Assembly: GCA_028281265.1 (NCBI GenBank)
Contig: JANQKE010000072.1
Span: forward strand, 1-38,325
DNA: 38,325 nucleotides
Direction: 5' to 3'
Origin: Alphaproteobacteria bacterium
Lineage (GTDB): Bacteria > Pseudomonadota > Alphaproteobacteria > DSM-16000 > Inquilinaceae
A model generated the notes under the pieces. It did not search any database. It worked only from the letters and a program-made list of their open reading frames with translations, and was not told the DNA's origin. Shown in pieces: positions 8,243 through 16,040 of this stretch (within the stretch, counting starts at the first letter, position 1; each line of letters opens with the position of its first letter). The position numbers were made by a program, and so were the translations under genes.

Positions 8243-9081
8243 CCGTGACCGCCGATCCCTCCCTGGTCGATCGTATCGTCATCGTCACCGGCGGCAGCCG
8301 GGGGCTGGGCCGGGAGATGGCGCTTGCCCTGGCGGAGGCGGGGGCGCGTGTCGTCATCACCGGCACCGACCGGGCCGCCCTCGACCGCACGGTGGCCGAC
8401 GGGGAGGCCGCGTCCGCCCCGGGCCGGATGGTGGCGGCGGTCGCCGATGTGCGGGTCTTCGCCGAATGCCAACGGGTGGTGGCGACGACGCACGCGGCCT
8501 TCGGCCGGCCTGCGGTGCTGATCAACAATGCCGGCCGCGGCATGCGGCTGATCAGCGAGGCCTTCACCCACGAGCCGACCCGGTTCTGGGAGACCGACCC
8601 CGCGGCCTGGGCGGAGATCGTCGACGTCAACGTCAACGGCGCCTTCAACATGGCCCGGGCGGCGGTGCCGTCGATGGTCGAGGCCGGCTTCGGCAAGGTG
8701 ATCGGCATCTCCACCAGCGCCCAGACCATGGTGCGCCGGGGCTACGCCCCGTACGGCCCCTCCAAGGCGGCGCTGGAGGCCGCCTCCCGGATCTGGGCGC
8801 AGGATCTCGCCGGCACCGGGGTGGACGTGAACGTCTATCTGCCGGGCGGGGCGTCGGACACCGACCTGCTGCCCGACCGGCCGGACAAGCGCGGGGCGGA
8901 CGGCAATCTGCTGCCGCCGGCGATCATGCGCCCCGGCATCCTTTGGCTGGCCAGCGATCTCTCGAACGGCCACACCGGTGGCCGCTACATCGCCCGGCTG
9001 TGGGACACTACCCTGCCGCCGGCCGACGCCGCCCGTGCCGCCCGCGATCCCGATGCGGCCCCGCCGGTCGGGGTGCGGTGA
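8239..9081 (+). CDS. Short-chain dehydrogenase/reductase (SDR family)
   Basis: This 280-residue classical SDR has the cofactor motif TGGSRGLG near residue 18, NNAGRG after the fourth strand, a catalytic serine in STSAQTM, and the catalytic pair in YGPSKAALE (Y-x-x-x-K). A long insertion follows the NNAG motif. The ATG overlaps the preceding stop codon (ATGA at 8239-8242), marking tight translational coupling with the isomerase-like gene, so it should act in the same pathway as an NAD(P)-dependent alcohol/ketone oxidoreductase. It is the last gene of the plus-strand operon. Substrate is unknown. Confidence 0.87.
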   Translation: MTVTADPSLVDRIVIVTGGSRGLGREMALALAEAGARVVITGTDRAALDRTVADGEAASAPGRMVAAVADVRVFAECQRVVATTHAAFGRPAVLINNAGRGMRLISEAFTHEPTRFWETDPAAWAEIVDVNVNGAFNMARAAVPSMVEAGFGKVIGISTSAQTMVRRGYAPYGPSKAALEAASRIWAQDLAGTGVDVNVYLPGGASDTDLLPDRPDKRGADGNLLPPAIMRPGILWLASDLSNGHTGGRYIARLWDTTLPPADAARAARDPDAAPPVGVR

Positions 9082-9111
9082 TCGGGTGCCGATCCGGCGG
9101 CCTGATAGCAT

Positions 9112-9138
9112 GTCGCGATGAGCGTGCCTCATCGCGAC
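9112..9138. terminator. Perfect 10-bp inverted repeat after the SDR gene
   Basis: GTCGCGATGA (9112-9121) and its exact complement (9129-9138) are separated by seven bases. It lies 30 bp after the end of the CoA-transferase operon. No T-tract follows, so it is a terminator-like or mRNA-stabilising hairpin rather than a canonical terminator. The rest of 9082-9340 shows no gene that I can support. Confidence 0.4.
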
Positions 9139-9344
9139 GTCGCAAGCGCACCCGCACGCCCGAGCCGATGCAAGGCAAGCCTCGCGAGGCGCTTGAACGA
9201 AAGGGCGGTTGGGCGGGAGGCTTCCAGAAGACCGGACGCGTCGTCCCGGACATCGCCGGATCGATGATGGTCGTCTCCCCGCCGGGACCGGACCATCCGA
9301 TCGTACCGGTCCGGATGGAAGGGCGGGCGCGGCCGGACAAGGAA

Positions 9345-9374
9345 AAAGGGAAGGCTGGTGCCAGCCCTCCCTTT
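9345..9374 (-). terminator. Rho-independent terminator of rpsD
   Basis: Read on the minus strand, a 14-bp stem with one mismatch (GGGAGGGCTGG pairing with CCAGCCTTCCC, loop CA) ends in a run of five T residues. It starts 26 bp after the rpsD stop codon. This is the clearest factor-independent terminator in the window. Confidence 0.8.
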
Positions 9375-9399
9375 CGGATGCGCGCGGACCGGTGATCTA

Positions 9400-10014
9400 T
9401 CAGCGCGAATAGAACTCGATGACCAGGTTCGGTTCCATCTGGACCGGATAAGGGATGTCGGCGAGAAGCGGCGTGCGGATGAAGGAGCCTTTCAGGTCTT
9501 CATGGTCGACGTCCAGATACTCCGGCACGTCCCGTTCCGGGGAATGAATGCCGTCCTGCACCAAGGACCAGTCTTTGCACTTGGCCTTCAGCGAGACGAC
9601 GTCGCCTTCCTTGACCTGGTAGGACGGGATGTTCACCCGCGCGCCGTTCACCAGAACATGGCCGTGATTGACCATCTGGCGGGCGGCGAACACGGTCGGC
9701 ACGAACTTCATCCGGTAGATGACGGCGTCGAGCCGGCGCTCCAGCAGGCCGACTAGGTTCTCACCGGTGTCGCCGCGTCGCCGGACGGCTTCGTCATAGT
9801 ATTTGCGGAACTGCTTTTCGCCGATATTGCCGTAATAGCCTTTGAGCTTCTGCTTGGCCATCAGCTGAGTGCCGAAATCGGTCGGCTTCTTGCGGCGAGA
9901 GCCGTGCTGGCCGGGGCCGCTCTGCCGCTTGTTGATCGGGCTCTTGGCCCGGCCCCACAGGTTGACGCCGAGGCGTCGGTCGATCTTGTGCTTGGAGGCT
10001 ACGCGATTGGACAC
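9400..10014 (-). CDS. rpsD: 30S ribosomal protein S4
   Basis: This 204-residue protein has the full S4 layout: the N-terminal [16 protein letters not shown], the middle [17 protein letters not shown], and the S4 RNA-binding domain [15 protein letters not shown]...[14 protein letters not shown] (about 90-120), ending [15 protein letters not shown]4 nucleates 30S assembly on 16S rRNA and often represses its own synthesis. I chose GTG at 10014, preceded by GAGA about ten bases upstream; another in-frame GTG at 10029 has no ribosome site. As is common in alphaproteobacteria, the gene stands apart from the large ribosomal protein operons. It has its own promoter about 190 bp upstream and a strong terminator downstream. 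Confidence 0.97.
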   Translation of the reverse strand: MSNRVASKHKIDRRLGVNLWGRAKSPINKRQSGPGQHGSRRKKPTDFGTQLMAKQKLKGYYGNIGEKQFRKYYDEAVRRRGDTGENLVGLLERRLDAVIYRMKFVPTVFAARQMVNHGHVLVNGARVNIPSYQVKEGDVVSLKAKCKDWSLVQDGIHSPERDVPEYLDVDHEDLKGSFIRTPLLADIPYPVQMEPNLVIEFYSR

Positions 10015-10205
10015 GGGAACAGGTCTCACTTGATCGGGATCGGCTGCGCCTACCCGGCGGGTCGAACGACCGGGGCGCCGGCATGCTCAAGGGTGCCGAT
10101 CGGGTTGTCCCGGCAGGCCGGCCGCGTTTGCGGCCGACGGGGAAACGGCTTCAGCGGCCCGTATCGGAGCCGTGCACCGCACCCACATTTCCAGGAATGA
10201 CGGCG

Positions 10206-10233
10206 TTTATAGCCGCCTTCGCGGGCCTGTCAA
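10206..10233 (-). promoter_or_regulatory. Strong sigma-70 promoter of rpsD
   Basis: On the minus strand TTGACA (10228-10233) is followed after 16 bp by TATAAA (10206-10211), close to consensus and unusual in such GC-rich DNA. Transcription would start near 10199, giving a leader of about 185 nt. That leader contains GGCCGC-AAAC-GCGGCC and GGTCG-TT-CGACC hairpins and could host S4 autoregulation, which is inference. The rest of the 10015-10370 gap holds only repeat core A at its right edge. Confidence 0.7.
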
Positions 10234-10344
10234 AGGCGGGGAAGCGCATGGGTGGGGTGAAGCTCCGGCCCGCCTGCCCGCCCGCGGTCTCGACCCTCTG
10301 CGCCAGAAACGGTGCAGATCCGATGCTCTCCGGTCTTGGTATCG

Positions 10345-10373
10345 GTCCTCCGATCGCCCCTGAAACCGCTCTA
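10345..10373. repeat. Element A core at the trmJ stop codon
   Basis: On the minus strand the trmJ stop TAG is followed at once by AGCGGTTTCAGGGGCGATCG. This matches the element A core seen at 94, 17440, 25527 and 38196, with a few substitutions. Confidence 0.6.
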
Positions 10374-11156
10374 CGGCCCGAAGCGGTCCTTGCCGTCGGC
10401 GCGGATGCCGCTCATCGCGGTGATCATCCCGTGCAGGGTCCTGACCTCCTGCGCGGTCGGCGCGGCCCGCTGCAGCAGGGTGCGGAAGTTGCGGACGATG
10501 GTCGGCCGCTGCTCCTCGGTGCGGAAGAAGCCGCTGCGCTCCAGTGCCAGTTCCCAATGATCGAACAGGCGGAACAGCTCCGCCTTGCTGGCCGGCCCGC
10601 TGTCGCCGGGGTCGCGTTGCAGGGCCGGGACGTCGGCCAGGGCGGTTGCCCACTCCATCGCCACCAGCAGCACCGCCTGGGCGAGGTTCAAGGAGCTGAA
10701 GGCCGGGTTGAGCGGGGCGGTGACGATGGTATCGGCCAGGACGATGTCGTCATTGTCGAGCCCCTTGCGTTCGGAGCCGAACAGGACACCCACGGTTCGA
10801 CCGGCGGTGATCTCCGCCCGGATCTCGGCGGCGGCGGCCCGCGGGGTCATCACCGGCTTGACCAGGGTCCGGGGCCGGGCGGTGGTGGCGTAGACCCGCC
10901 GGCAGTCGGCGACGGCCGCCTCGACCGTATCGAACAGGGTGACGCCGTCGAGTACCGCATCCGCACCGGAGGCCGAGGCCACGGCCTTGGGGTTCGGCCA
11001 GCCATCCCGGGGGCGGACAATGCGCAGCTCCGTCAGGCCGCAGTTCAGCATCGCCCGGGCCGACGCGCCGATGTTCTCGCCCATCTGCGGGTCGACCAGG
11101 ATGATCACCGGCCCGGGCGGGAGGTCTTGGCTGTGCGGGCGATTGGTACCGGCCAT
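10371..11156 (-). CDS. trmJ: tRNA (cytidine/uridine-2'-O-)-methyltransferase TrmJ-like, SpoU/SPOUT family
   Basis: This 261-residue protein shows the three SpoU motifs: VDPQMGENIGASARAMLNCG (about 22-41, motif 1), GVLFGSERKGLDNDD (motif 2) and APLNPAFSSLNLAQAV (motif 3). A C-terminal helical extension of roughly 90 residues is typical of TrmJ, which methylates the 2'-hydroxyl at position 32 of tRNAs using SAM; the SPOUT knot also forms the dimer. I chose ATG 11156 because the motif-rich region begins there, although the frame stays open further upstream. It lies upstream of rpsD on the same strand with a 356-bp gap and a separate rpsD promoter. The stop codon abuts repeat element A. Confidence 0.9.
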   Translation of the reverse strand: MAGTNRPHSQDLPPGPVIILVDPQMGENIGASARAMLNCGLTELRIVRPRDGWPNPKAVASASGADAVLDGVTLFDTVEAAVADCRRVYATTARPRTLVKPVMTPRAAAAEIRAEITAGRTVGVLFGSERKGLDNDDIVLADTIVTAPLNPAFSSLNLAQAVLLVAMEWATALADVPALQRDPGDSGPASKAELFRLFDHWELALERSGFFRTEEQRPTIVRNFRTLLQRAAPTAQEVRTLHGMITAMSGIRADGKDRFGP

Positions 11157-11286
11157 GGAACTCGGTGGCTGTGCGGGAGGGGAGGCGCCGGAGGCTTGCG
11201 CCGGCCGCCCGATTGGCCGAACAGGTAGCCTCTGCGATCCCCGAACCCAAGCCCCCCTTGCGCATCCCCTCCTCGAGGCCCCGGCC

Positions 11287-12111
11287 ATGGACGCCTTCTT
11301 CGCCGCCAACCGCGCCACCTGGGACGAGCGGGTGGCGATCCATCTTAAGGATGAGACCGGGATGTACCGGATGACGGACTTCCGGGCCGGGATCGACACG
11401 CTCTTTCCGGTCGAGGCGGCGGAGATCGGCGATGTCGCCGGCCGCCGTCTGGTCCATCTGCAATGCCATTTCGGCAAGGACACGCTGTGTCTGGCCCGGC
11501 GCGGGGCGGTCGCGACCGGGCTCGATTTCTCCCCCGCGGCGATCGCCGCCGCCCGATCCTTGGCGGCCGAGGTCGGCGTGCCGGCCCGCTTCGTCCAGGG
11601 CAACGTCTATGATGCTCCCGATCTGGTCGGCCGCAGCGCCTACGATATCGCCTATGTGACCTGGGGGGCGATCAACTGGCTGCCCGATATCCGCCGCTGG
11701 GCCCGGGTCGTGGCGGAGACGCTGGTGCCGGGCGGCCGGCTCTACCTCGCCGAAGCCCACCCGACCATCCTCGCCTTCGACGAGATCGCGGGCGTCATCC
11801 GGCCCGGATACGACTACGTCACCCCTGCCGACCGGCCGATCGCCGAAGACATCGACACCACCTACACCGGTGCGCCGGACAGGTTGCGCTCGACACGGAC
11901 CTATGAATGGGTGCATCCGCTGTCGGCGATCCTGACCGGCCTGGCCGAGGCCGGTCTGCGTCTGACCTTCTTCCACGAACACGAGTTGCTGCCCTGGCGG
12001 CTGTTCCCGATGATGGTGGCGGGGGCGGCGGCCGATCAGTTCGTCCTACCCCGGGATATGCCGCGGCTGCCGCTCGCCTTTTCCCTCGGTGCGGTCAAGG
12101 AAGGGGGCTGA
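11287..12111 (+). CDS. Class I SAM-dependent methyltransferase
   Basis: This 274-residue protein has a Rossmann methyltransferase core: motif I as LVHLQCHFGKDTLCLARRGA (about 57-76; the usual Gly-rich loop is replaced by HFGKDT), then VTGLDFSPAAIAAAR-type motif II, a DIAYVTWGAINWLPD motif and a PGGRLYLAE strand. The family is widespread in alphaproteobacteria and the methyl acceptor is not known. It is transcribed divergently from trmJ across 130 bp and converges with the molybdopterin/pentapeptide gene, with a hairpin between them. The ATG at 11287 was chosen because it starts the conserved DAFFAANRATWDERV segment. Confidence 0.8.
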   Translation: MDAFFAANRATWDERVAIHLKDETGMYRMTDFRAGIDTLFPVEAAEIGDVAGRRLVHLQCHFGKDTLCLARRGAVATGLDFSPAAIAAARSLAAEVGVPARFVQGNVYDAPDLVGRSAYDIAYVTWGAINWLPDIRRWARVVAETLVPGGRLYLAEAHPTILAFDEIAGVIRPGYDYVTPADRPIAEDIDTTYTGAPDRLRSTRTYEWVHPLSAILTGLAEAGLRLTFFHEHELLPWRLFPMMVAGAAADQFVLPRDMPRLPLAFSLGAVKEGG

Positions 12112-12115
12112 GGCC

Positions 12116-12164
12116 GAGAGCAAGACGATATGAGGGTGATGCACCCATACATCGTTCTGCTCTC
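12116..12164. terminator. Long nested hairpin between convergent genes
   Basis: GAGAGCA at 12116-12122 pairs with TGCTCTC at 12158-12164. Inside, ACGAT pairs with ATCGT, and at the centre GGGTG-ATG-CACCC forms a tight hairpin. The structure is nearly symmetrical and lies between two convergent genes, so a bidirectional terminator is the simplest reading. There is no T-tract. I saw no second copy in the window. Confidence 0.5.
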
Positions 12165-12194
12165 AGAAGTGGGAGCCAGAGCCGGATTCGGGCG

Positions 12195-13292
12195 TCACGC
12201 GCGATCGCCGGAGCGATCGCCCCCAATGCCATCCCGCTCCAGGGCCCGCGCGACCAGCGCTTGCTGAGCGGGGCTGAGGCGGTCGAGCTGACCGGCTTCG
12301 AGCCGCGTCGTGACGTCCATCCGGGCCGGCGGTAGGGATCGGTCGCCATCCGGCGGCTCCGGGCCGAAGCTCGCGCCGAACAGGCTGGCACCGGTGAGAT
12401 CGGCGCCGCGCAGGTCAGCTCCGGCGAAGCTCGCCCCCTCCAGATCGGCGGTGACGAAACGGGCGCCGCGCAGGTCGGCCGTGTCCAGACGGGCGTTGGA
12501 GAGGTTCGCGCCCGAGAAATCGGCCCCCCTCAACCGGGACCGCCGGAAATCCGCGTTGCGCAGCTTGGCATCGGTCGCCCTCAACCCCGTCAAGTCGAGA
12601 TCGACCGCAACCAGCCCCAGCAGATCGAGGCCGACCATCGACCGGTCGGCCATCAGCTTCTTGACCCGCCGCCGGTCGAGATTGCGGGCGATGTAGCGCT
12701 CCTCCGCCCAGGGATCGGCATTGTTGTGGTATCCGGTCTCGCCCTCCCAATAGCCCAGCCTGTCTTCGGTGAGCAGGCTGATCCGCTCCAGCCATTTGAC
12801 CGATTTGTAGAAGTACTTGCCCGGAACGACCATCCGTACCGGCCCGCCATGCTCTTCGGGCAAGGGCGCACCGTCGGCGGCGAACGCGACCAGCGGATCC
12901 AGGGCCTCGACCTGGGCGAGCGGCAGCGACGTGCTGTGACCCCGGTCGCTGCGGGCCTGGAAGCTGACATAGCGCGCCCCCGCGGCGGGCCCACCGCCTT
13001 CCGCCAGCAGATCGGCCAGCCGCAGGCCCTCGAACGCCATGTCGAAGCGGGACCAGCGGGTCACGCAATGGACGTCCTGCACCCGGACGATCCGCGGCCG
13101 GGCCATCAGCACGGCGAGCGGCCAGGTGAGCGGCTGCCGCACGCACCCGTCGATCGTCACCGTCCAAGGCGATCCGTCATGGGTCCTGGGCCGTGCTTCG
13201 CCCACCACCGGCCAGCGCTCGGCCGGCAGCAGCGCCTGATTGGGGGGGAGCCGAGGCCGTTCCCCCGGCCCCGGCCGGGTCGGAGCGGTCAT
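12195..13292 (-). CDS. Molybdopterin-dependent oxidoreductase fused to pentapeptide repeats
   Basis: This 365-residue two-part protein begins (about 25-205) as a sulfite-oxidase/YedY-type molybdopterin-binding domain. Visible are WTVTIDGCVRQPLTWPLA, the molybdenum-ligand cysteine C76 in VQDVHCVTRWSRFD, EEHGGPVRMVVPGKYFYKSVKW and the WEGETGYHNNADPW motif. From about residue 222 to 310 it turns into some 17 pentapeptide repeats of A(D/N)LxG type (for example GADFSGANLSNARLDTADL), which would form a right-handed square beta-helix. A helical tail follows. No signal or twin-arginine peptide is visible, so it may act in the cytoplasm. Its ATG overlaps the stop of the upstream glucosidase gene (ATGA). 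Substrate and the role of the helix are unknown; I do not recognise this fusion as a standard family. Confidence 0.8.
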   Translation of the reverse strand: MTAPTRPGPGERPRLPPNQALLPAERWPVVGEARPRTHDGSPWTVTIDGCVRQPLTWPLAVLMARPRIVRVQDVHCVTRWSRFDMAFEGLRLADLLAEGGGPAAGARYVSFQARSDRGHSTSLPLAQVEALDPLVAFAADGAPLPEEHGGPVRMVVPGKYFYKSVKWLERISLLTEDRLGYWEGETGYHNNADPWAEERYIARNLDRRRVKKLMADRSMVGLDLLGLVAVDLDLTGLRATDAKLRNADFRRSRLRGADFSGANLSNARLDTADLRGARFVTADLEGASFAGADLRGADLTGASLFGASFGPEPPDGDRSLPPARMDVTTRLEAGQLDRLSPAQQALVARALERDGIGGDRSGDRA

Positions 13293-14917
13293 GCCGCCGG
13301 CTCCGCCATCAGGCCGCTCCAGGGCGGCAGATCGAGCACCCCCTCGCGCACGCACCCGGTAAGCCCGTCCACCGGTGCGGTCCGCCAGCGGCCATCCGGC
13401 GGGGTCCACATCATCGGCGCGCCGGAGGTGTTGAACGCGCACAGGATCCGGTCCGACCCCAGTCGCCGCTCGTAGGCGAGCAGGTCGCCGGGGCCGTCCA
13501 GGAAAGCGATATCACCGGTCTGCAGCGCCGGCCGGGTCCGGCGATAGGCGAGCAGGCGTTTCGCGAACGCCAGGGTCGAACCCGGATCATGGCGCTGCAG
13601 ATCCACCGCCAGCGGGCCATGGGCGGGATCGGCCGGCAACCAGGGCTCCGCGTCCGAGAAACCGGCATGGGGCCGGTCATGCGCCCAGGGCATCGGCGTG
13701 CGCGCGCCGTCTCGGCCGATGGCCTCCGGCCAGAAGGCGATCGCCTCGGGGTCCCGGAGCCGATCGAACGGGACACGGCCCTGCGGCAGACCCAGCTCCT
13801 CCCCCTGATACAGGAACGGGGTGCCGCGCAGGGTCAGCAAGAGGGTGAGCATGGTCCGGGCGAAGGCCGGCAGGTCCGCCTCCGGAACCCGGGTGCCGCC
13901 CCAGCGGGTGACCACCCGCGGAACGTCATGGTTGCTGAACGCCCAGCTCGGCCAGGCCGTGGCCGAGCGGGCGGGAAACGCCGCCACCCCGTCCCGAAGA
14001 TAGGGTGCGGAGAACGCATCCCGCAGAAAGGCGAAACTGTAGGCCGTATGCAGCCGGTCCGGCCCGTCGACATACTCGACCTGCTGGCGGACCGTTTCGT
14101 CTCCCGCGATCTCCGCCACCGTCATCCGGTCGCCATAGCCGTCCATCAGTGCCCGCAGCCGGGCGAGGAACGCGAACGTCTCGGGCTGGTTGACCGACCG
14201 GATCAACTGCTGGAACAGATACGGCTTGGCCGGAGGCCCCGATCCGCCCGGCCGATCCGCCGGGGGATTGTCCCGGAGGGCCGGATCGTGGGTGTAGAAA
14301 TTGGCCACGTCCAGGCGGAAGCCGTCGACGCCGCGGTCGAGCCAGAACTGTGCCGCGTCGAGCAGGGCGTCCTGGACCTCTGCGTTGTGCAGGTTCAGGT
14401 CGGGCTGCTGAGCGAGAAAGTTGTGCAGATAGTATTGTCGCCGGTGGCTGTCCCAGTGCCAGGCCGGCCCCCCGAACAGCGACTGCCAGTTGTTGGGCGG
14501 GCTGCCGTCCGGCTTGGCGTCCGCCCAGACATACCAGTCCGCGCGCGGGTTACTGCGGGTCCGCTGGCTCTCCTGGAACCACGGATGCCGGTCGGAGCTG
14601 TGGGAGTAGACTTGGTCGATGACGACCTTGAGACCCAGTGCATGCGCCCGGGCCAACAGGGCGTCGAAATCCGCCAGCGTGCCGAACTGGGGGTCGACAT
14701 CGCAGTAATCCGCGACATCGTAGCCGAAGTCGGCCATGGGGGAGCGGAAGAACGGCGACAGCCAGATGGCGTCGGCACCGAGGTCCGCGACGTGATCCAG
14801 ATGAGCGGTGATGCCCGGCAGGTCGCCCACCCCGTCGTGATTGCCGTCGGCGAAGCTGCGCGGATAGATCTGGTAGAAGACGGCACGCTGCCACCAGGGC
14901 GGGTCGGTCTCGGGCAT
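13289..14917 (-). CDS. GH13 alpha-glucosidase (oligo-1,6-glucosidase / alpha-amylase family)
   Basis: This 542-residue enzyme has the GH13 (beta/alpha)8-barrel regions: FYQIYPRSFADGNHDGVGDL at the start, DQVYSHSSDRHPW (region I), GFRLDVANF with nucleophile D203, VAEIAGDE with acid/base E269 and FSNHDVPRV with transition-state stabiliser D331. Length and the short second-strand DGVGDL motif fit alpha-glucosidases acting on maltose- or isomaltose-type oligosaccharides, in the cytoplasm as no signal peptide is seen. I chose ATG 14917, which leaves the usual short N-terminus; the ribosome site is weak. It is translationally coupled to the molybdopterin-oxidoreductase fusion gene, an odd pairing. 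Exact linkage specificity cannot be read from sequence. Confidence 0.92.
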   Translation of the reverse strand: MPETDPPWWQRAVFYQIYPRSFADGNHDGVGDLPGITAHLDHVADLGADAIWLSPFFRSPMADFGYDVADYCDVDPQFGTLADFDALLARAHALGLKVVIDQVYSHSSDRHPWFQESQRTRSNPRADWYVWADAKPDGSPPNNWQSLFGGPAWHWDSHRRQYYLHNFLAQQPDLNLHNAEVQDALLDAAQFWLDRGVDGFRLDVANFYTHDPALRDNPPADRPGGSGPPAKPYLFQQLIRSVNQPETFAFLARLRALMDGYGDRMTVAEIAGDETVRQQVEYVDGPDRLHTAYSFAFLRDAFSAPYLRDGVAAFPARSATAWPSWAFSNHDVPRVVTRWGGTRVPEADLPAFARTMLTLLLTLRGTPFLYQGEELGLPQGRVPFDRLRDPEAIAFWPEAIGRDGARTPMPWAHDRPHAGFSDAEPWLPADPAHGPLAVDLQRHDPGSTLAFAKRLLAYRRTRPALQTGDIAFLDGPGDLLAYERRLGSDRILCAFNTSGAPMMWTPPDGRWRTAPVDGLTGCVREGVLDLPPWSGLMAEPAA

Positions 14918-14930
14918 CGGGCGGCACCAT

Positions 14931-14971
14931 GCGGCAAGGGCGGAGGGCGGCAAGGGCGGAGGGCGGCAAGG
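14931..14971. repeat. Short 16-bp tandem repeat upstream of the GH13 gene
   Basis: Two perfect copies of a 16-bp unit (GCGGAGGGCGGCAAGG) at 14940-14955 and 14956-14971, preceded by a nine-base partial copy, lie between the GH13 start and the lipB stop. It is probably a simple slippage repeat, but it occupies the leader of the GH13 gene. Confidence 0.8.
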
Positions 14972-14984
14972 AAAGCGGGCGGGT

Positions 14985-15710
14985 TCAGCCGCAGGACCGT
15001 TCGCCCTCGAACACCGATCGCCAGCTTTCCTGAAGGGCGAGGTCGACATCGGTGAGCGTCACCGGCAGGCCGAGATCCGCCAGCGATGTGGCGCCGTGTT
15101 CCCGGATCCCGCAAGGCACGATGCCATCGAAATGGCTCAGATCCGGGTCAACGTTGAGGCTGATCCCGTGATACGTGATCCAGCGCCGGACCCGCACGCC
15201 GATCGCGGCGATCTTGTCCTCCCGACCGCCGCCGCGATCGACCCAGATGCCGACCCGCCCGTCCCGACGTTCCCCCTTGACCCCGAACCGGTCCAAGGCG
15301 GCGATGATCCAGGCCTCTAGGTCGTGGACGTAGCGCCGGACGTCCATCCGGCCGCGGCGTCTGAGATCGACCATCACATAGGCTACGCGCTGGCCCGGGC
15401 CGTGATAGGTGTATTGGCCGCCGCGCCCGGCCCGGTAGACCGGAAACCGGTCCGGCGCGACCAGATCGGCGGGATCCGCGCTGGTTCCGGCGGTGTAGAG
15501 CGGCGGATGCTCGAGCAGCCAGATCACCTCCGGCCCGGTGCCGGCATGGATGGCGGCAACCCGGGCTTCCATCTCCCGCAGCGCCAGATCGTAGGGCACG
15601 GCGGCGTCGCTGATTCGCCACGCCGGTCCCGCGACGAGGCGGTCGCCGTCGGACGGGATCCTGTTCGGGCTGTCGATTGCGACGAGGTCTGCGGGCAACG
15701 GTACGGACAT
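14985..15710 (-). CDS. lipB: Octanoyl-[acyl-carrier-protein]:protein N-octanoyltransferase (lipoate biosynthesis)
   Basis: This 241-residue protein is a clear Lip[13 protein letters not shown] (68-79), the [21 protein letters not shown] signature (about 96-116), catalytic lysine K166 in [21 protein letters not shown], and the acyl-thioester cysteine C200 in GIVPCGI. It moves octanoate from ACP to the lipoyl domains of 2-oxoacid dehydrogenases and the glycine cleavage H protein; LipA then adds sulfur. No lipA lies nearby. It stands between the GH13 gene downstream and a divergent tRNA-Leu gene upstream, with no obvious functional partner. Confidence 0.96.
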   Translation of the reverse strand: MSVPLPADLVAIDSPNRIPSDGDRLVAGPAWRISDAAVPYDLALREMEARVAAIHAGTGPEVIWLLEHPPLYTAGTSADPADLVAPDRFPVYRAGRGGQYTYHGPGQRVAYVMVDLRRRGRMDVRRYVHDLEAWIIAALDRFGVKGERRDGRVGIWVDRGGGREDKIAAIGVRVRRWITYHGISLNVDPDLSHFDGIVPCGIREHGATSLADLGLPVTLTDVDLALQESWRSVFEGERSCG

Positions 15711-15820
15711 GGCTTCGGTGTGCGCGGGGGCGGAGCGCGGGGCGGGGGCGGCGCGGTCGGTCGTTGCGGGCCCGTGTTCCCGACGGGTCGGCGGGGCGGC
15801 CGCCGCATGGCGGGATCGGC

Positions 15821-15849
15821 TTGATCGCCCCGGGGGGATTTGCTATCGC
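15821..15849 (+). promoter_or_regulatory. Possible promoter of tRNA-Leu
   Basis: TTGATC at 15821-15826 is followed after 17 bp by TATCGC at 15844-15849, about 40 bp before the tRNA. The -10 box is a poor match, so this is only a candidate. Confidence 0.3.
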
Positions 15850-15891
15850 CTCCCACCCGTCGAGGCAATCCGTCCCCGGCGTCCTCCACGT

Positions 15892-15979
15892 GCGGTCGTG
15901 GCGGAATTGGTAGACGCGCAGCGTTGAGGTCGCTGTGGGCGATGAGCCCGTGGAAGTTCGAGTCTTCTCGACCGCACCA
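15892..15979 (+). tRNA. tRNA-Leu (anticodon GAG)
   Basis: An 88-nt tRNA with encoded CCA end. The acceptor stem GCGGTCG (15892-15898) pairs with CGACCGC (15969-15975), followed by discriminator A and CCA. The anticodon stem CAGCG/CGCTG encloses loop TTGAGGT, giving anticodon GAG at 15926-15928, which reads CUC and CUU leucine codons. A long variable arm (GGGC...GCCC) is present, as required for a class II leucine tRNA, and the T-loop is TTCGAGT. The D-arm contains the expected TTGGTAGACGC. No intron and no adjacent integrase or attachment-site duplication is visible. Confidence 0.96.
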
Positions 15980-16040
15980 TCGTTATGACGACTGATCCCG
16001 GGAAGATCGCGCCGTTCGCCCCGGAAGCGGCCGGCGCCGT

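Noticed and set aside
9112-9138. Operator for the SDR operon
   Set aside because: It lies downstream of the last gene and not near a promoter, so a hairpin in RNA is more likely than a protein-binding site.
15892-15979. tRNA-Leu as an integration site for a genomic island
   Set aside because: I found no integrase gene and no repeated tRNA 3' end in the window; genes on both sides are core genes.
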